This document shows, piece by piece, positions 37,235 to 49,530 of a DNA stretch of 64,000 nt (the stretch's first letter is position 1; every line of letters begins with the position of its first letter). The stretch comes from Norana najaformis (Eukaryota; Annelida; Clitellata; Crassiclitellata; Hormogastridae), in the NCBI GenBank assembly GCA_964023275.1, contig OZ029914.1:38726424-38790423 (forward strand), read 5' to 3'. Under the pieces are notes generated by a model that saw nothing but the letters and a program-made list of their open reading frames with translations, searched no databases and was not told the DNA's origin. The position numbers were made by a program, and so were the translations under genes.

Positions 37235-40200
37235 GCAAGTTCATCACTTACGTGTTCTTCATCTATGTAAACATTTTGAATTGTCGCGCTGGTCGAAAGA
37301 ATATTTTATGGAGATTACGGCCGATACTGAATTCGACGGCCTTGCAATATTGCAAGTTTCATACGATTGTGTTGTTAATGCCTCTGGTGAAATTCCTTGT
37401 TGAATTTTGTAAAAACAATTTCTGTAAAGATAATATACTTGTGATATTATTGTTATCATTATGTGCGGTAACATAGGTTTGCTCTTTTTTATCTTATCCT
37501 TAAGTACCAACAAAATGACAAATATGGGACTGTCTGTATGACAAAAATTTCTCTACAGAATACATTGAATCGGAGTATCCTGAGTAATTTTCAGCAGGTG
37601 AGTCCACGTCGCGGAGGATAGCGCCTGTAGGGGACTAAATCCTGTCGGATTCCAGTTCCCCCAGGTGTAGCGAGGCTGCCTGCAAAGGTTACGGATGAAG
37701 ACATCAGCGGCAGAAATGGAGCGGAAGTCCTTGTACGATCCCCTTTTTATTCGCGTTTGTATTTGAGTATATTGAAAACAGCTTATTTACTTAGATTGTA
37801 TAGAGTAGTTTAATGTAGCTTGTTTGTAATGGTAGAGTTGTATATACAGGTTGCAGATAGGATAGTTCTGAAGGCAGGCCAGTAGTGTATAAGATAAATA
37901 GCTAGACTATAGAACATGACCAGCTTAAGTAGAAACATGGGCTTAATGAATGGTTATGGACTGTGCCAAGTCAGCTTGGCGGATTATAGCCTATGCCACA
38001 ATCTATGAAAGTCTAATTTAGTACTACAGAGCAAATTTGAAAATTGAACATTGGCTGATGTCACAGAGCAGACGACAATTATAATGGACAGTTAGCACGG
38101 AACATGCGCAAGTCAGCGAGAACGGTTGGTGGCCAATGAAAAACCAAACGAACTCTGACGGGTATAAAGAGAGGCATTCTGCGTTAAACCGTTAGAGATA
38201 CTTTCGTTGGTATTTGTCGTCGTGAAACGCGTAGAAAAGCCTTCGAAAATCTCCGTCAGAGATACGTTCGTAGAATCGTCCTAAGTCGAGAGGAACTTCG
38301 AAAGAAATTCTAACCTACCTGCCAACCTTGGAGATAATGACGTGTTGAACTGTTTGGAAACTTTTTAGCCACGCTGTTGACTGCAATCGTATCGACGGAA
38401 CTAATTTGTTCGATAGCGTTTGAATGAACTGCAGCTCTCAGTTGCGATTTGACGAGAATGGAGTAAGTGCAAGCCTTATTTGTTTTACCGTCCAGTGATT
38501 TGGAGCGAACTTAACTTTCTACGAACCCTCGAGGTAATGATTCTAGGACTGTTCATCAAGGATCGATTCATCAAAGGACTGTTCATTAATGGACTATTCA
38601 TCAAAGGACTATTCATCGAGTATTGTTCATCAAAACAAATTTATTTACTATTATTTGAAATTATTGCTTCATCAAATATTTAGAAAACAAACGCTTGATT
38701 TAAATTTTTTTGTAATGTCGGTATACAAATATATATTACACTATATTGTACTTTAACCCTTGGAATTTTTACGAATTCTCCAGTATTCATAATTTAAATG
38801 AATTATTGTCTTCTTGCCACGTTTTGAAATTCCATACGTGCACTTCGAAATTGTTAGTCTTTAAATGTTTATATGTTTTTTGTTTAAAGCTAAAAGTTAT
38901 TAAAATGTAATACGTTAGACGTAATAATTAACTTAAAGAAATGCAATCTGCCTGTTCTAAACTACAAGTGACATGTAACGATTATGCTTAAGTTTCCACT
39001 TAAAATCGCTTGGGTATATATTGGATAATTATGGTGGTGGAGGGGATGCAAGAGAATTTAAACTTAATTCATCTAACATGAAACAGAGCAACCCAAATGA
39101 AGCCATAAGCAAACAAATTCCATTCACTAAGTGAAAGGTTTCAACTCAGTTTCGATGAACTGTCCTCTGATGAATCGTCCTGTGATGAACCGTCCCTCTG
39201 ATGAACAATCCTGTTGATGAATAGTCCTTTGATGTATAGTCCATTGATGAACAGTCCTTTGATGAATCGTCCTTTGATGATCAGTCCGCTTACTGAGGTA
39301 ATAAAGTCGAAAAGTTTAACGAGGAGAATGTCGAATATCCATCGTCTGCCTACAGCTAACTATTTACGACGTATGTGTGGATAGGGATTCTGGGTAAAGT
39401 GTACGTCGAGCGATACGATACTTTGAGAATAGCGGTTCATCTCAAGGTCTGAAGCCTGGAATGTCAAGAGCTCATCTTGCGGGAGGGAAGATATTACGTT
39501 TTCTCTATCAATTGATTTAGTTTGATTAGTAGCTGGCCTGAGGTAGTCGTAGAATCGTTTGAACGAGATAGGTTTAATTACGTGATATGGATTGAACTAT
39601 ACTATACTGACTAATAGTTTATTTCTATAATAAAACTGTTATAACTATACTCTTAGAATTGAACGAGCCATAATTTCATCTAATTTGAAAATGATAAATA
39701 CTTGGGATAGATGTATATAGACAGAATTTTTATTCATTTGCATGCACCCTTTTCCAATATCTTATAACCGAAAGAGTGGTCACGCCCTATAGGAATTGCG
39801 AAACAAGTTACAACCTGTCAGCAAGGTAAAGGTTACGAAGGGTACAACCGGCAGTAGCCTGAAAGGATTGCTACATAGGAAAAGTTAACCGGTATAGCAC
39901 CCCACAAAAGCAACGGTCCTAACCAACGTATGCTATTTCAACGATGGACACATCAGAATAGAGTTTGACCACACTCCTGTTAATTATAAGTGGCGCAGCA
40001 ATCAAGCAGCGTTAAAAGATGCCATCGGAGAGAGGTTTGTTAACTGGCAATGTATGATAACACTTGAGAAACCTTCCGTGAGAATTTAGGCACGCAGCCT
40101 AGAAACATAGTAACGACACTGAGGAGAGAATGGATCACCTACATTACATAGAAACTCATCCAGACGAAACGTCAGAGGGGACTGGATGCGAAGATGGATG

Positions 40201-41560
40201 AACAAGTTCAGTGTCTGCAGAAAAAGTTCAGGGCTCCCTTGAGACGTAGCCGTCAGCAATGGAAGCGGAAGCTGCCTTATGTAGCGTAACGAGCATCTAA
40301 AGGACGCTTTATCTAGCTTCAGGAGGCTGGCGCCGCCGTTTCACATGTCTCTTGTCCGATCAGAGACAATTTTTAAGCCACATGGACCAAATGATCGTGA
40401 AGTGGAAGGAGTACAATTTAAATCTCCTTTACTGCACTCCGGTGTCTCTTCCATATGGTGGGAAACAAGGTAAAACTAGTAGTAGAGTTCACGTACTTCC
40501 TGCCGGATGTCGAGGCTGATGGCAGCAGAGAATAGCAGTTGCAATGGCGCTTCGAGGCTTGGCTTTGGGGCTTCCGAATAGATATAAGATACCCGTCGGT
40601 TGACCGAGGGGCACGTGGAACCGGACGATGAAGCAAACCTTACATCTCCATAGAACCTGCAGACAAGCCCAAGGATGAATGGCAGAGTCGTGAAAAAGCC
40701 AACGCTCTAGAAAGAAGCATTTCGCTGCTATTGATGATGAAGGTGATGAAGATAAGACGATGCACGCCTGATGTTTAAGTACCGTTTTTGTAAGATTCCA
40801 TGCTATAAGCCGCTATCCTTGAAGTGGCATATTAGAAGTGTGGTGTTAGATCTATATATCTGTATTCGTATCTGCTTACTTAATCTGTTCAAGTATCTAT
40901 TTGTGTATAAAATCATTTCTATTGAGGTGATATATATTGGATCGATTCTTATCTATTATACCAAAGTTCTAATATAAATATCTCGAAATATGTTTTACAT
41001 CTCCAAGGCTCCCCAGAACCGGTGGTACATTCTTACAAAGACTAGAAATAAGTAATTATTAACCAATTTTGCAGCATTAACTAATAATAAAATTACAAAT
41101 CACAATAAATGGAAATAAAATCACGATTAGAATGTGGAATAAATATGCACAATAATTGTGGTATACTGTACCTCTCCAAAACAGTTTGCAGTTTAAATGC
41201 ACAATTAGCGTGGAAGAACGCAGCACATCACTCTGCATCCCAGAACTATACATTACCGTGGTCTTGATGCACAATAGTGTCGAGTGAAAAGTTTCACAAA
41301 ACTCACCAGAACTGGGGATAATAATTCCACAGTATTATGTTCAAGTGACAGCTACGCACCAGTGTGAAGAGAGAAGTGTGTAAGAATACTCCACACTTTT
41401 TACGAGAATCTATGAGTTCTATAGATGCGGTATAATAATTGGAAAGTGTATGTGCTAATGTTAACTTTTAGGTGTAAAAGTTGTTTGCTATTGGCTAATA
41501 GAAAATATGCTGTATGCCAGTGCCAAATATACTGTTGAAAAACTTTATTTCTGATATCAG
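37235..41560 (+). other. Last intron of gene 1
   Basis: It contains a foldback element (38539-39294). Bases 37570-37750 and 37820-38470 look like repetitive non-coding DNA; 38165 has a TATA-like gtataaagag in a possible LTR. Bases 39700-40750 contain GC-richer broken frames that may be retroelement-derived but match nothing I can name. From 40980 to 41560 nothing is seen. Confidence 0.45.
38539..39294. mobile_element. 756-bp foldback element with 15-bp subrepeats
   Basis: The left arm 38539-38630 and the right arm 39165-39294 are inverted copies. Both are built from tandem units of about 15 bp of the form AAAGGACTRTTCATC, and about 90 bp align in register when the right arm is reverse-complemented. 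The outside is flanked by GAGGTAAT at 38531-38538 and 39295-39302, an 8-bp target duplication. Structure and target size match foldback elements such as the sea urchin TU type. The inside has no coding capacity. Confidence 0.85.
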
Positions 41561-41814
41561 AAAGAGACGGTGTTTTGCCCGGAATTCATCTGAATACCTT
41601 TACACATTCTGGGCAACATGGAATCGACCTAACTGAAGCCAAAACTGGAGAAACTGGATATGAAGGTCTTCGATCGTCGGGTATCTACGAACATTACGAT
41701 GAAATAACTGCTAATGACTATCAAACAATAAACGAGTACTGCGAAAACCCTGGCCTCAAACAACAAGACGACGACCTATTCTACGACGAAATTAATCCAG
41801 CTGATTGCATTTAA
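41561..41814 (+). CDS. Gene 1 cytoplasmic tail exon with ITAM-like motif
   Basis: The acceptor is ctgatatcag, phase 1, and the stop TAA is at 41812-41814. The 84-residue tail is acidic and tyrosine-rich. Near its middle GETGYEGLRSSGIYEHYDEI contains YEGL and YDEI separated by eight residues, which fits the YxxL/I-x6-12-YxxL/I spacing of an ITAM. Downstream are YQTI, YCEN and, close to the C-terminus, a second YDEI. YxxL/I motifs may be phosphorylated and bind SH2 domains, or act as endocytic YxxPhi signals. There is no other domain. Confidence 0.85.
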
Positions 41815-42028
41815 TCAAACTTCTACGAGCATGAACGCAGACTTTCTAAATGCGAAGAAAATGTTGAGAAAATGTGGTTTTTATTCTAGCAAGTATTTTG
41901 GAAAAAAATTGTGTAACACCCTGAAAATCATTATCTAATCAAGATTTTGTAAACAGACTGCCATAAAATTGTATCGTATTCATTAACGGTTACTTGTTTG
42001 TTGGCCTCAGTGAGATTGAATTTTAAGT

Positions 42029-42034
42029 AATAAA
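42029..42034 (+). terminator. Candidate polyadenylation signal of gene 1
   Basis: AATAAA lies 215 bp after the stop codon, in an AT-rich 3' region with no competing signal nearer the stop that I noticed. Confidence 0.45.
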
Positions 42035-42378
42035 TTAAGTTTTTTAGGTCAACAAATTTTATGCGCATGAATAATTTGAAATATATACTGCTAATTCGTC
42101 AGGATGACAGACGCTTCCGCAAAAGCATTATGCGAGCAGCTTTCTAAAATCAAAAGCTTAAGTTCAGCATTATTTACATTCGTGTTTTATTGATCTATCG
42201 GTGTTAAAATTGTTCTGCTACTTTGACATATGCGCATATGACATATGTTCAAAACTTTAGAATGTTTTTTGACCAAACTATCTTGTTGCACTTTTCGGAC
42301 TAGTTGATTGGAAATGATATGTTAATCAACAAATAATCGCACAGTTTTGACTCGCTTGCATTCTGCTTAGTGTTTGTA

Positions 42379-42629
42379 TTGTTAGCATTTACTTAAGTTT
42401 GCTTTTTATTAAGAAATATCTCACAATCACGCATAGACCTACTTTGCCTGACGGAACGCGTTCTTGGAAATATCACTCCGTCGAAGTAAAAAGCCTGTGA
42501 CTTAGAGTAATTGTTTTGTTACCATTTACTTAATTTGCTTTTCATTAAGAAATATCTTATAATCTAGACTAGACCTAAATTGCATGACGAAACTCGTTTA
42601 GAATCATACTCCTTTGAAGTAGAAAACCT
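42379..42629. repeat. Diverged tandem duplication, unit about 135 bp
   Basis: Bases 42379-42497 and 42515-42629 share gttaNcatttactta, attaagaaatatct, the agaccta block and a ctcc/ctcctttgaagta end. Roughly 80% similar by eye. Non-coding. Confidence 0.7.
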
Positions 42630-43840
42630 ATTGATAAATAGGTTAAACGGTTCTTAAGGTTTCTACATGCCTTTGCCAACACGCCCGTATTGTTATATAT
42701 ATATATATATGCGTGTGAGCGTACATATATTAAATTCGCTTTACTGTTGGATTTAAATGTAATCTAATCTCTTTTTCATGTGCTTTATGTCGTTATCATA
42801 AAGTACATGTCTTGTTTCGATAATCGCTTCAGCATTTACTCTAATATGACTATATATTGCAGATGCAAGTTTTTTTCTTTAGCTTCGATTGTCATTAGTC
42901 ACTATTTAAAGAAATCTGGTTTAACTACTAATAAGCTTCAGAAACTACTGTCTGACAAGAGTTTTGGGAAACCCTCGCAACTAATTAGACTCGCTTCCGC
43001 ATGCTGTTTAATAATAACATCGCAATATTAAGAATACTGTGCCCTGAGTCACTGCATTCTACACAACGATCTGAATAAAACAAGCTATTAGAATTTTCAT
43101 CGAAATTAATGCTTATTTGTTATTCGTGCATTAAATTTTCAATGATTTCCGCCGAAAGCAATTACATTTTCTTGCTATAATTAGTGCTTGTGGTAGATGT
43201 GCGTTAAGAAATCTGTTATCCTTATTTCCTGTAGTTAGTCCTGCTCTTGTATCATTATTCTGATGAATTAAAGAAATCATAATACGGCATTTTGTTGTGC
43301 ATTCGCTCTCGTAGAAATTCTGTGAGCTTCTGTTTATTTTGTGTCATGTTAGCCTTGAATGATACTATTGAGAAATATGAAGCTGTTGCACAGTTTTAAA
43401 ATGATACTTTTCACTAGCATATGGCTTGAACAGGGTATCGAACTTCTTGATCTTTGCAGTTTCTAAGCTATTCAGTCTCATACTGTTGTTGGCTTTTATT
43501 GCATCTTAGCGAGCTGAGTATTAAATAGCCCACTGGACGTTTCTCCTTATTTAATGAAGTACACATAGAGGAAAAAAGATGCCACTTATAACGTTTTTTA
43601 GAACACCTGGTCAGCAATCGTAAATTACTAAATCAAACTAATGATTAATTATGTGAAAAAGATGCCAGAAATGTCATTCGTGACTAATGCCACAGAAAGA
43701 GAAAGGTATCGACATTGCTCGTAGCACGCATCCTGCGACAAATTCCTAACTTCGTTCAAGTTTCATATATCGAACAGTTTCTTAACTTAATTTCGCATAA
43801 GTTAAGCAGAACTACGCTTGTTACCTCTAGTATATTATGT

Positions 43841-43895
43841 ACTAAGTACTAAGCACTGAGTATAGACTGTACATACTTAGTGCTTAGTACTTAGT
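43841..43895. repeat. Inverted repeat, 23-bp arms, 9-nt loop
   Basis: Left arm 43841-43863 (actaagtactaagcactgag and on) pairs with 43873-43895 with one mismatch. No gene is nearby; it may be the relic of a small transposon. The surrounding 42640-44860 has no recognised gene; an (AT)n run lies at 44393-44410. Confidence 0.9.
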
Positions 43896-44869
43896 CCTTC
43901 CTGTGCAGGTCTGCACATCAGGCAATGCAGCTTCTCTATTCATCTCTGTCCGTTGCTAGTCTTCATGCCATGAGTTCAAGTTAAAATGGCTTAGTTTCTG
44001 ATGCATGTTTATGCAAGAATGCTGTCGCTTGTACCTGAAGGTTATACTAGTCCGAATACCAGCCAGTAATGCACAGGCTTAGAGGAAATAAAGGAAAACC
44101 GTACATATGTTTGTAAACATATCGTAATTGTTAGCTTCTGATTTCTGCAGCATATTGTGGAAAATAAAACATAATTATAGGCGCTCAGTAACGACATATT
44201 AAGTAGATGATGTTACTTTAGTTCGTCTCTTTGTTCATTTAAGTGGATCAACATACTTGTGATATGTTCTTTTCGGAATTCGCCCTGGGGACCCGGTCAT
44301 ACCTCTGTAAAACGAAAAATTTTCATGAAAGATCACAGTTCAAGAGCTTTAAAACCGAGAATAGCAAACTGGCTGTAACAAAGCAAGGAATATATATATA
44401 TATATATATAATATAACTTATAAAAAGCAGTTGTGCATTAACTCAGCCACGGTTGTTGTTGTGTAAAACGAAATGACAAGGTAAAAGTGATATTCCTTGC
44501 TCAAATGGTTACGTAAAACTATAATGCATGTGTTTGTATATTAATTTAGCGCCATATACAAAGTTATTGGAGGCGGCCTGTGCCAGCTTACATTATGCTA
44601 TAGTTCATTAAGTATGAATACTTCAGCCGCAGGGAAATGAAATTAAACATATCCCGAAAATAGAATAAAAGAAAAAAAATTCGAGCGGTGCATAAGAACA
44701 AACACAGGAATTTTACAACAGGGCGATCCCTTGCGTCGTACTCGTACACCAACTTTAAAAGGATGTAGCGTTGAGATGGGTCGTATGGCCTGTATATCGT
44801 GAATGGTCATGCTTCCAAACGTTATTGGACTCGATATTGTTTAACTTCAGTGTTTTTTCTTGTGCCACA

Positions 44870-45840
44870 ATTGTAATTGTAATCAGAAAGTTATAAAGCG
44901 CCACTTCAAGGTAAAATTCATGAGAGGCACTCCCGGCCCGATGTCTCAGAACTAAAGGGGAATAATACGGTCTTCAAAAGCTTGCGGAAAACAGAAGGGA
45001 GAGAAAGAGAAATTCCCGCCGAAGGTTGCCAGACAGGTCGTTTCATGAAGCAAGTCCAACAACGGCGAAGCTGCGTCGCCGTGCGGTGGTAGTGCGAACC
45101 ATAGGGACCATCAGGTCTCCCTGAACAGCCGATCCCATCAGATGGCGACCAAGGACAGTAGAAACAGGTACACGAAGTTCCCTTAGGTAAATCGGAGCAC
45201 AGCCAACAAAGCAGTTGCGCACAAGGACCAGAATTCTAAAGAGAATGCGCTGTCGAATTGGAAGCCAGTAAAGTTTTTCCAACATGAATGAGGAGATATG
45301 GCCAAACTTATGAATGCCGCCAATCAAGCGAGCTGCAGCATTTAGGATAGATTGAAGTTGTGAAAGGGAGGAGGATCCAAGTCCGGCAAAAACCATGTTT
45401 CCAAAGTCAATTCTGGAACAGTTGAGTGCGTGGAGGCTTGGTTTGAAAAGGAGCGTCGGATAGTGCGTATTTGACGCAGGTGGTAAAAGCAGGTACGGCT
45501 GACGTAATTAATGTGCTCCCGCAAAGTGAGCTCCCGATCCAGGGTCACTCCAAGGGTTCGCATCGAGATATGGAAAGAGACTTGGGGAAAGATCAGGGAT
45601 AAATTGACCATGTCAGACTTTGAGAGTTGGATGAAGCCGCCGAGCCAGAACTGAGACTTGTTGGGGTTCAGACAAAGGTGGTTAGATTTTAACCAGGTCT
45701 CGGGAGCCGACGATGTTAAGGTCTCCCATTCAAGGACCGATTTGGACCCCATCGCGATGAAGGAGTATATGGCCGAGCAAGGGAATAGTAAAAGTATCAA
45801 CTAAAGTACCACCTAAGGCTTTTTGCAAGATGCAGCATGA
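44870..45840 (-). pseudogene. CR1/L2-like LINE: RT C-terminus and 3' tail
   Basis: On the minus strand, 45800-45400 reads LKSNHLCLNPNKSQFWLGG and LGVTLDRELTLREHI, the region after the RT catalytic site in CR1/L2 elements. After a frame change, 45396-45050 reads AARLIGGIHKFGHI, LYWLPIRQRILFRILVL, RRRSFAVVG. The 3' end shows the acaattacaatt tail at about 44870-44885. It is truncated at its 5' side and frameshifted near 45400. Confidence 0.85.
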
Positions 45841-46489
45841 GCTTCACCTCAACAGGAATACTGAAGCTAGACCCGTGCTTGAATAAAGAGGAGAGTCGGA
45901 CGAAAGTATGCAAATATTTCAGTCATTAAAGATACATACGATAGAAATACGATGAAAATGAAGAGAAAAAGCTACACCTGGTCAGGCTTTGACCGGATCA
46001 ACAATGTCCGCGTGCCCAGTCGTGCGGAAATTATTGAAGATATATAGAATTATGGAGGGATGATACAGCAAAGGAGAATATTGTCACCAAGAGAAACATT
46101 TGCTGCGATACAACCAAACTGATGATGCTAGTAGTAGTAGTAATTGAAGTATTATTATTGTAATATACATAATGTAGTAGTTTAAGATTAAGTATTATCA
46201 GCAATATGCAGCAAAGTAACTAGCAATATACAGTATTAAATAATAAATCACTATGCGTTTTGCACCCTAGGCAACTGCGAAGGCAAGTGTTCAGGATAAT
46301 TAAAATTACTGAATTCGGCGGCAAACGCGTTGATGCACTTTCTTCATTTCAGCAAATAAGCTGGTATTTGCAAAAATTTTCTGGATGTTCAGACATCTAG
46401 CACCTTTATTAGAGGCCAGACAGAAGCACCTTCAAGAGGTGCTTAGAAGATGACAAACTGTTCAGTTACATAACAACACATTTGCATTA

Positions 46490-46610
46490 CATAACATACA
46501 TAAATGTACATAGACCTATATATTACATATGCCTACATACATTTATGCATACTTAGATACATACTCATACATACATACATACAGACATACATATATACAT
46601 AAATACCTAC
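46490..46610. repeat. Imperfect ACAT/ATAC microsatellite
   Basis: Degenerate ACAT tetranucleotides with interruptions. The region 45850-46490 has no recognised feature. Confidence 0.9.
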
Positions 46611-46940
46611 TATTTCGAGAGCAAATTCAACTAATTTTCGAACTGTGGGAATAAACAGCGATTGCTATAACTGTAATAATTGATATGAGATGTAACGTTT
46701 ATCGTAACACGTTACTTGCACATGTTTGCTAAACTGCTAATTTAATATGAATAATTTTCAGCTAGGAAGTAATTCAGAATGCTCCTTTCGACAGCTGTTT
46801 AAAGCTTCTAGGGCTTATAATCATACGACATTTCCAAATGTCAGTCGTGTTTAGCACACCACAGTTCAGCAGGCGTCAGAAAGAAAAACTTTAAACTTCT
46901 CCATCCTGTTCAACAGCAATCACAACCTAAACAGCAGCTG

Positions 46941-46994
46941 TATATTTACAGGCCCTTATGTCCATTATAATGGACATAAGGGCCTGTAAATATA
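46941..46994. repeat. Perfect 54-bp palindrome
   Basis: Arms of 27 bp meet without spacer at 46967/46968 (core tccattataatgga; stem includes aggcccttatg). Every base pair from 46941 to 46994 was checked. Downstream, 46995-47010 has a short attatcgataattatcga repeat, and 47038-47125 a degenerate GAGT repeat. Confidence 0.95.
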
Positions 46995-47594
46995 ATTATC
47001 GATAATTATCGAACATCTCTACACTATTCTGTGAGCCATTGCGAGTGAGCGGGTGAGTTAGTAAGCGAGTGAGTAAGCAAGTATATGAGTGAGTCAGTGA
47101 GTGAATGAGCGAACTAGTAAGTGAGTCAGCAAGCGGAATAAACGCCTGGAATTGTTAATTTATGTAGATCATATTGCAATGACAATCGCTGAACAATGTG
47201 TTGTACGATAGTTCACGTAGTTCACAGTTCAAAAATAAGAAAAAAGAAAGCCGTAGTAATGAACAATTATATGTTAACTATTATCCATCTTTTAAAATGC
47301 AACCAGTCTTGTTAAAACTGCTTCGAAGGATCAGAATTACTGCGATGGGCTGTGAGTTCTCAAGGCAAGTATCAGATTTAGTTTTTGAATCAAAGTGACA
47401 GTGGTCATACATTGCATTATCAGAACCTCGGCGGTTATACATTAAAGCTTGCTAGAATAGAAATCGCCTGGAGTTAGAATGATGTAAGGCCGACTAAAAT
47501 GTATTGCAGAATTCCAGTGCTTCCACCTAACAGAAAATGGTAGCTAGCATACTTTCTAATTTTACAAAACCGATTTTCACACTACATGCAAGAC

Positions 47595-47770
47595 TTTAAG
47601 AAAGGATAAACAAAGAAATGCATCGAAAACGCTGGATAGACAATATGAACGAATGCATAGCAAGACTTGGACTAAAAATGAAAAAAGCACTGGACTTCAC
47701 AAATAGCCGAAAAGAATGGGGATCTGCGATAGTCGCCAAAAGACTGACCTCAGAAACTGGCGGTGACTTG
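47595..47770 (+). pseudogene. RTE-type LINE C-terminal fragment
   Basis: The frame reads MHRKRWIDNMNECIARLGLK, then SRKEWGSAIVAKR. This fits the KRW.D.....L..........R..WR.... end of RTE-like reverse transcriptases. It is short and isolated. Confidence 0.5.
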
Positions 47771-48956
47771 ATGAATTCGAGTTATTGTTTTCTTACTGCA
47801 GAAGACCCTGATTAACTCTCGCTAAAAGGATCTAGACAGTCATACATACAACTTCAGAAACGCCAGAGGTATTAGTTGGCATGCCCATTTTGCGGATTAC
47901 ATGTTACCAATGTGCAATAAAGATAGTATAAAAATTTTAGTTTTCTACATCTGTCAATAAGTCACGTTGCCTTTAACGCTCCGCAGCATTGCCGTGGCAG
48001 CTGATTATAGGCCTAATCGTCTCTTGGCTTATGCTATAATTATTCATCAATTCAATCGCCTATTCACTCAACCTCAGCGGAACTTATATCTCGCACATGC
48101 ATAGAATACTATTTCTGCAGCGAATAACATATGCATAATGTTATCGAGTTTTAGAAAAATACAGGGTAGATATAGCTGATGTTGCATCGCAATGCACTTA
48201 TTTGAAATAACACAGTGAATCGTCATTTACACTGTAAGTCAAATTCGTATGTTTTAGGCATAAAAACATTAGAATAGACTGTTATTTAAAATGATCTCAG
48301 TAAAAGCTTTATGGAATCTAATCTGAATTCTTCTGCTGTGTCACTGTCATAGTGTTAAAGTCAATAAATGATGGTCACTATTAAGTAAAATCGGTTTGTA
48401 TGCGAGAAGCCAGGTTGAGACCGTTCGAAAACCAAGAGCGTAATCCAAAAAGATGCGGAAACACCCTGCAGAGGAAATGAGTCCAGAATGATACGAGTTT
48501 AGTCCAGGTTAGTCTGGTTCCGCGATCATCACGCTCGGCTACCAGATGGGATTTGCTGGATTCTCGCAATCTAGCATCGACTCGAATTCGATGGGCTTTA
48601 TTCTGCATCTGATGAACTCTTCCATTTAATATATGTGCTGTTTCGTATGATTCAGATCAACATGCATTTCTCTGTTTATGCAACGCTACACGTGTTTAGA
48701 GCAATTTGATAGCCATGCATGCAGCTCCTTTGAGAGGTTCCTAAAGGTCCTGTATAAATGCCATACATTTCGTACCTTTTTTGGAGCGTTGCTGATGGAA
48801 AAGGCAACGGGAGACCACCTTGAGTATACAAATGATGAAGTCACTAGAGAAACAAGACAACAGCGTAAACGTCTCGAACGCGTCTTCAACGGGAGGAGTC
48901 GTGTTCGGCAGGAGAGAAAACACTTTTTCGGTGGTCAACCAGTGAAATTCTTGTAA

Positions 48957-49190
48957 TAATAATAATAATAATAAGACAATTTATATAGCGCCGTAACACG
49001 GCCGAGGCCGAAGAAAAGGGCGCTGTACATAAGTTCAGGCGGCAATAGAAAATTAACTACAGTCATACGATAATTTAAATAGAAACGTTTTAAGCCCTTT
49101 CTTAAAGTTACCCAAGGATGGAGCATTCTTCACGTGGTCGGGAAGGCTATTCCACGCAGTGGAAAGGTATACTTCACATATGAATATGGA
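48957..49190 (-). repeat. LINE 3' tail, minus strand
   Basis: (AAT)n at 48957-48974, then tttatatagcgcc and ggcgctgtacataa. Read on the minus strand this is the common GGCGCTATATAAATTGTC-(ATT)n end of CR1/L2-type retroposons; the 49090-49190 part reads like the NHVKNAPSLGNFKK RT C-terminal zone. From 47820 to 48950 nothing else is recognised. Confidence 0.6.
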
Positions 49191-49464
49191 ATGTCCGAAA
49201 ACTGCTAAGGTCTGGAAATCTAGTAGCAAATGTGAAAACCGCCATAGTTTTGCGTCGGTCCATCGCTTTGGAACAATTTATTTGTGTACACAGTGTTTCT
49301 CCTGATTCAGCTGAAGAAACATTCTCTTTTTATATTAAAATGCACTCGCTGAAAGAGTATTCTATGCATGTGCGAGACCTAAGTTTCGCTTTAGGCAGCA
49401 ATGTTCACAGCGCTTTTCAGAGGCCCTTCAAATGCGCTATACGAAAGACCAGATACACATGTAC

Positions 49465-49530
49465 AAACATTCATGCATGCATACACACAAATGCATGCAT
49501 ACATGCATAAATACATTCATACATAATATA
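49465..49530. repeat. Imperfect CATG/CATA microsatellite
   Basis: Repeated atgcatgcatacacac-type units. The DNA from 49530 to 50847 shows no gene. Confidence 0.85.

Noticed and set aside
37235-37476. Continuation of the TM exon frame as coding sequence
   Set aside because: The added residues show no motif and the frame would end without the tyrosine tail; kept only as a possible intron-retention product.
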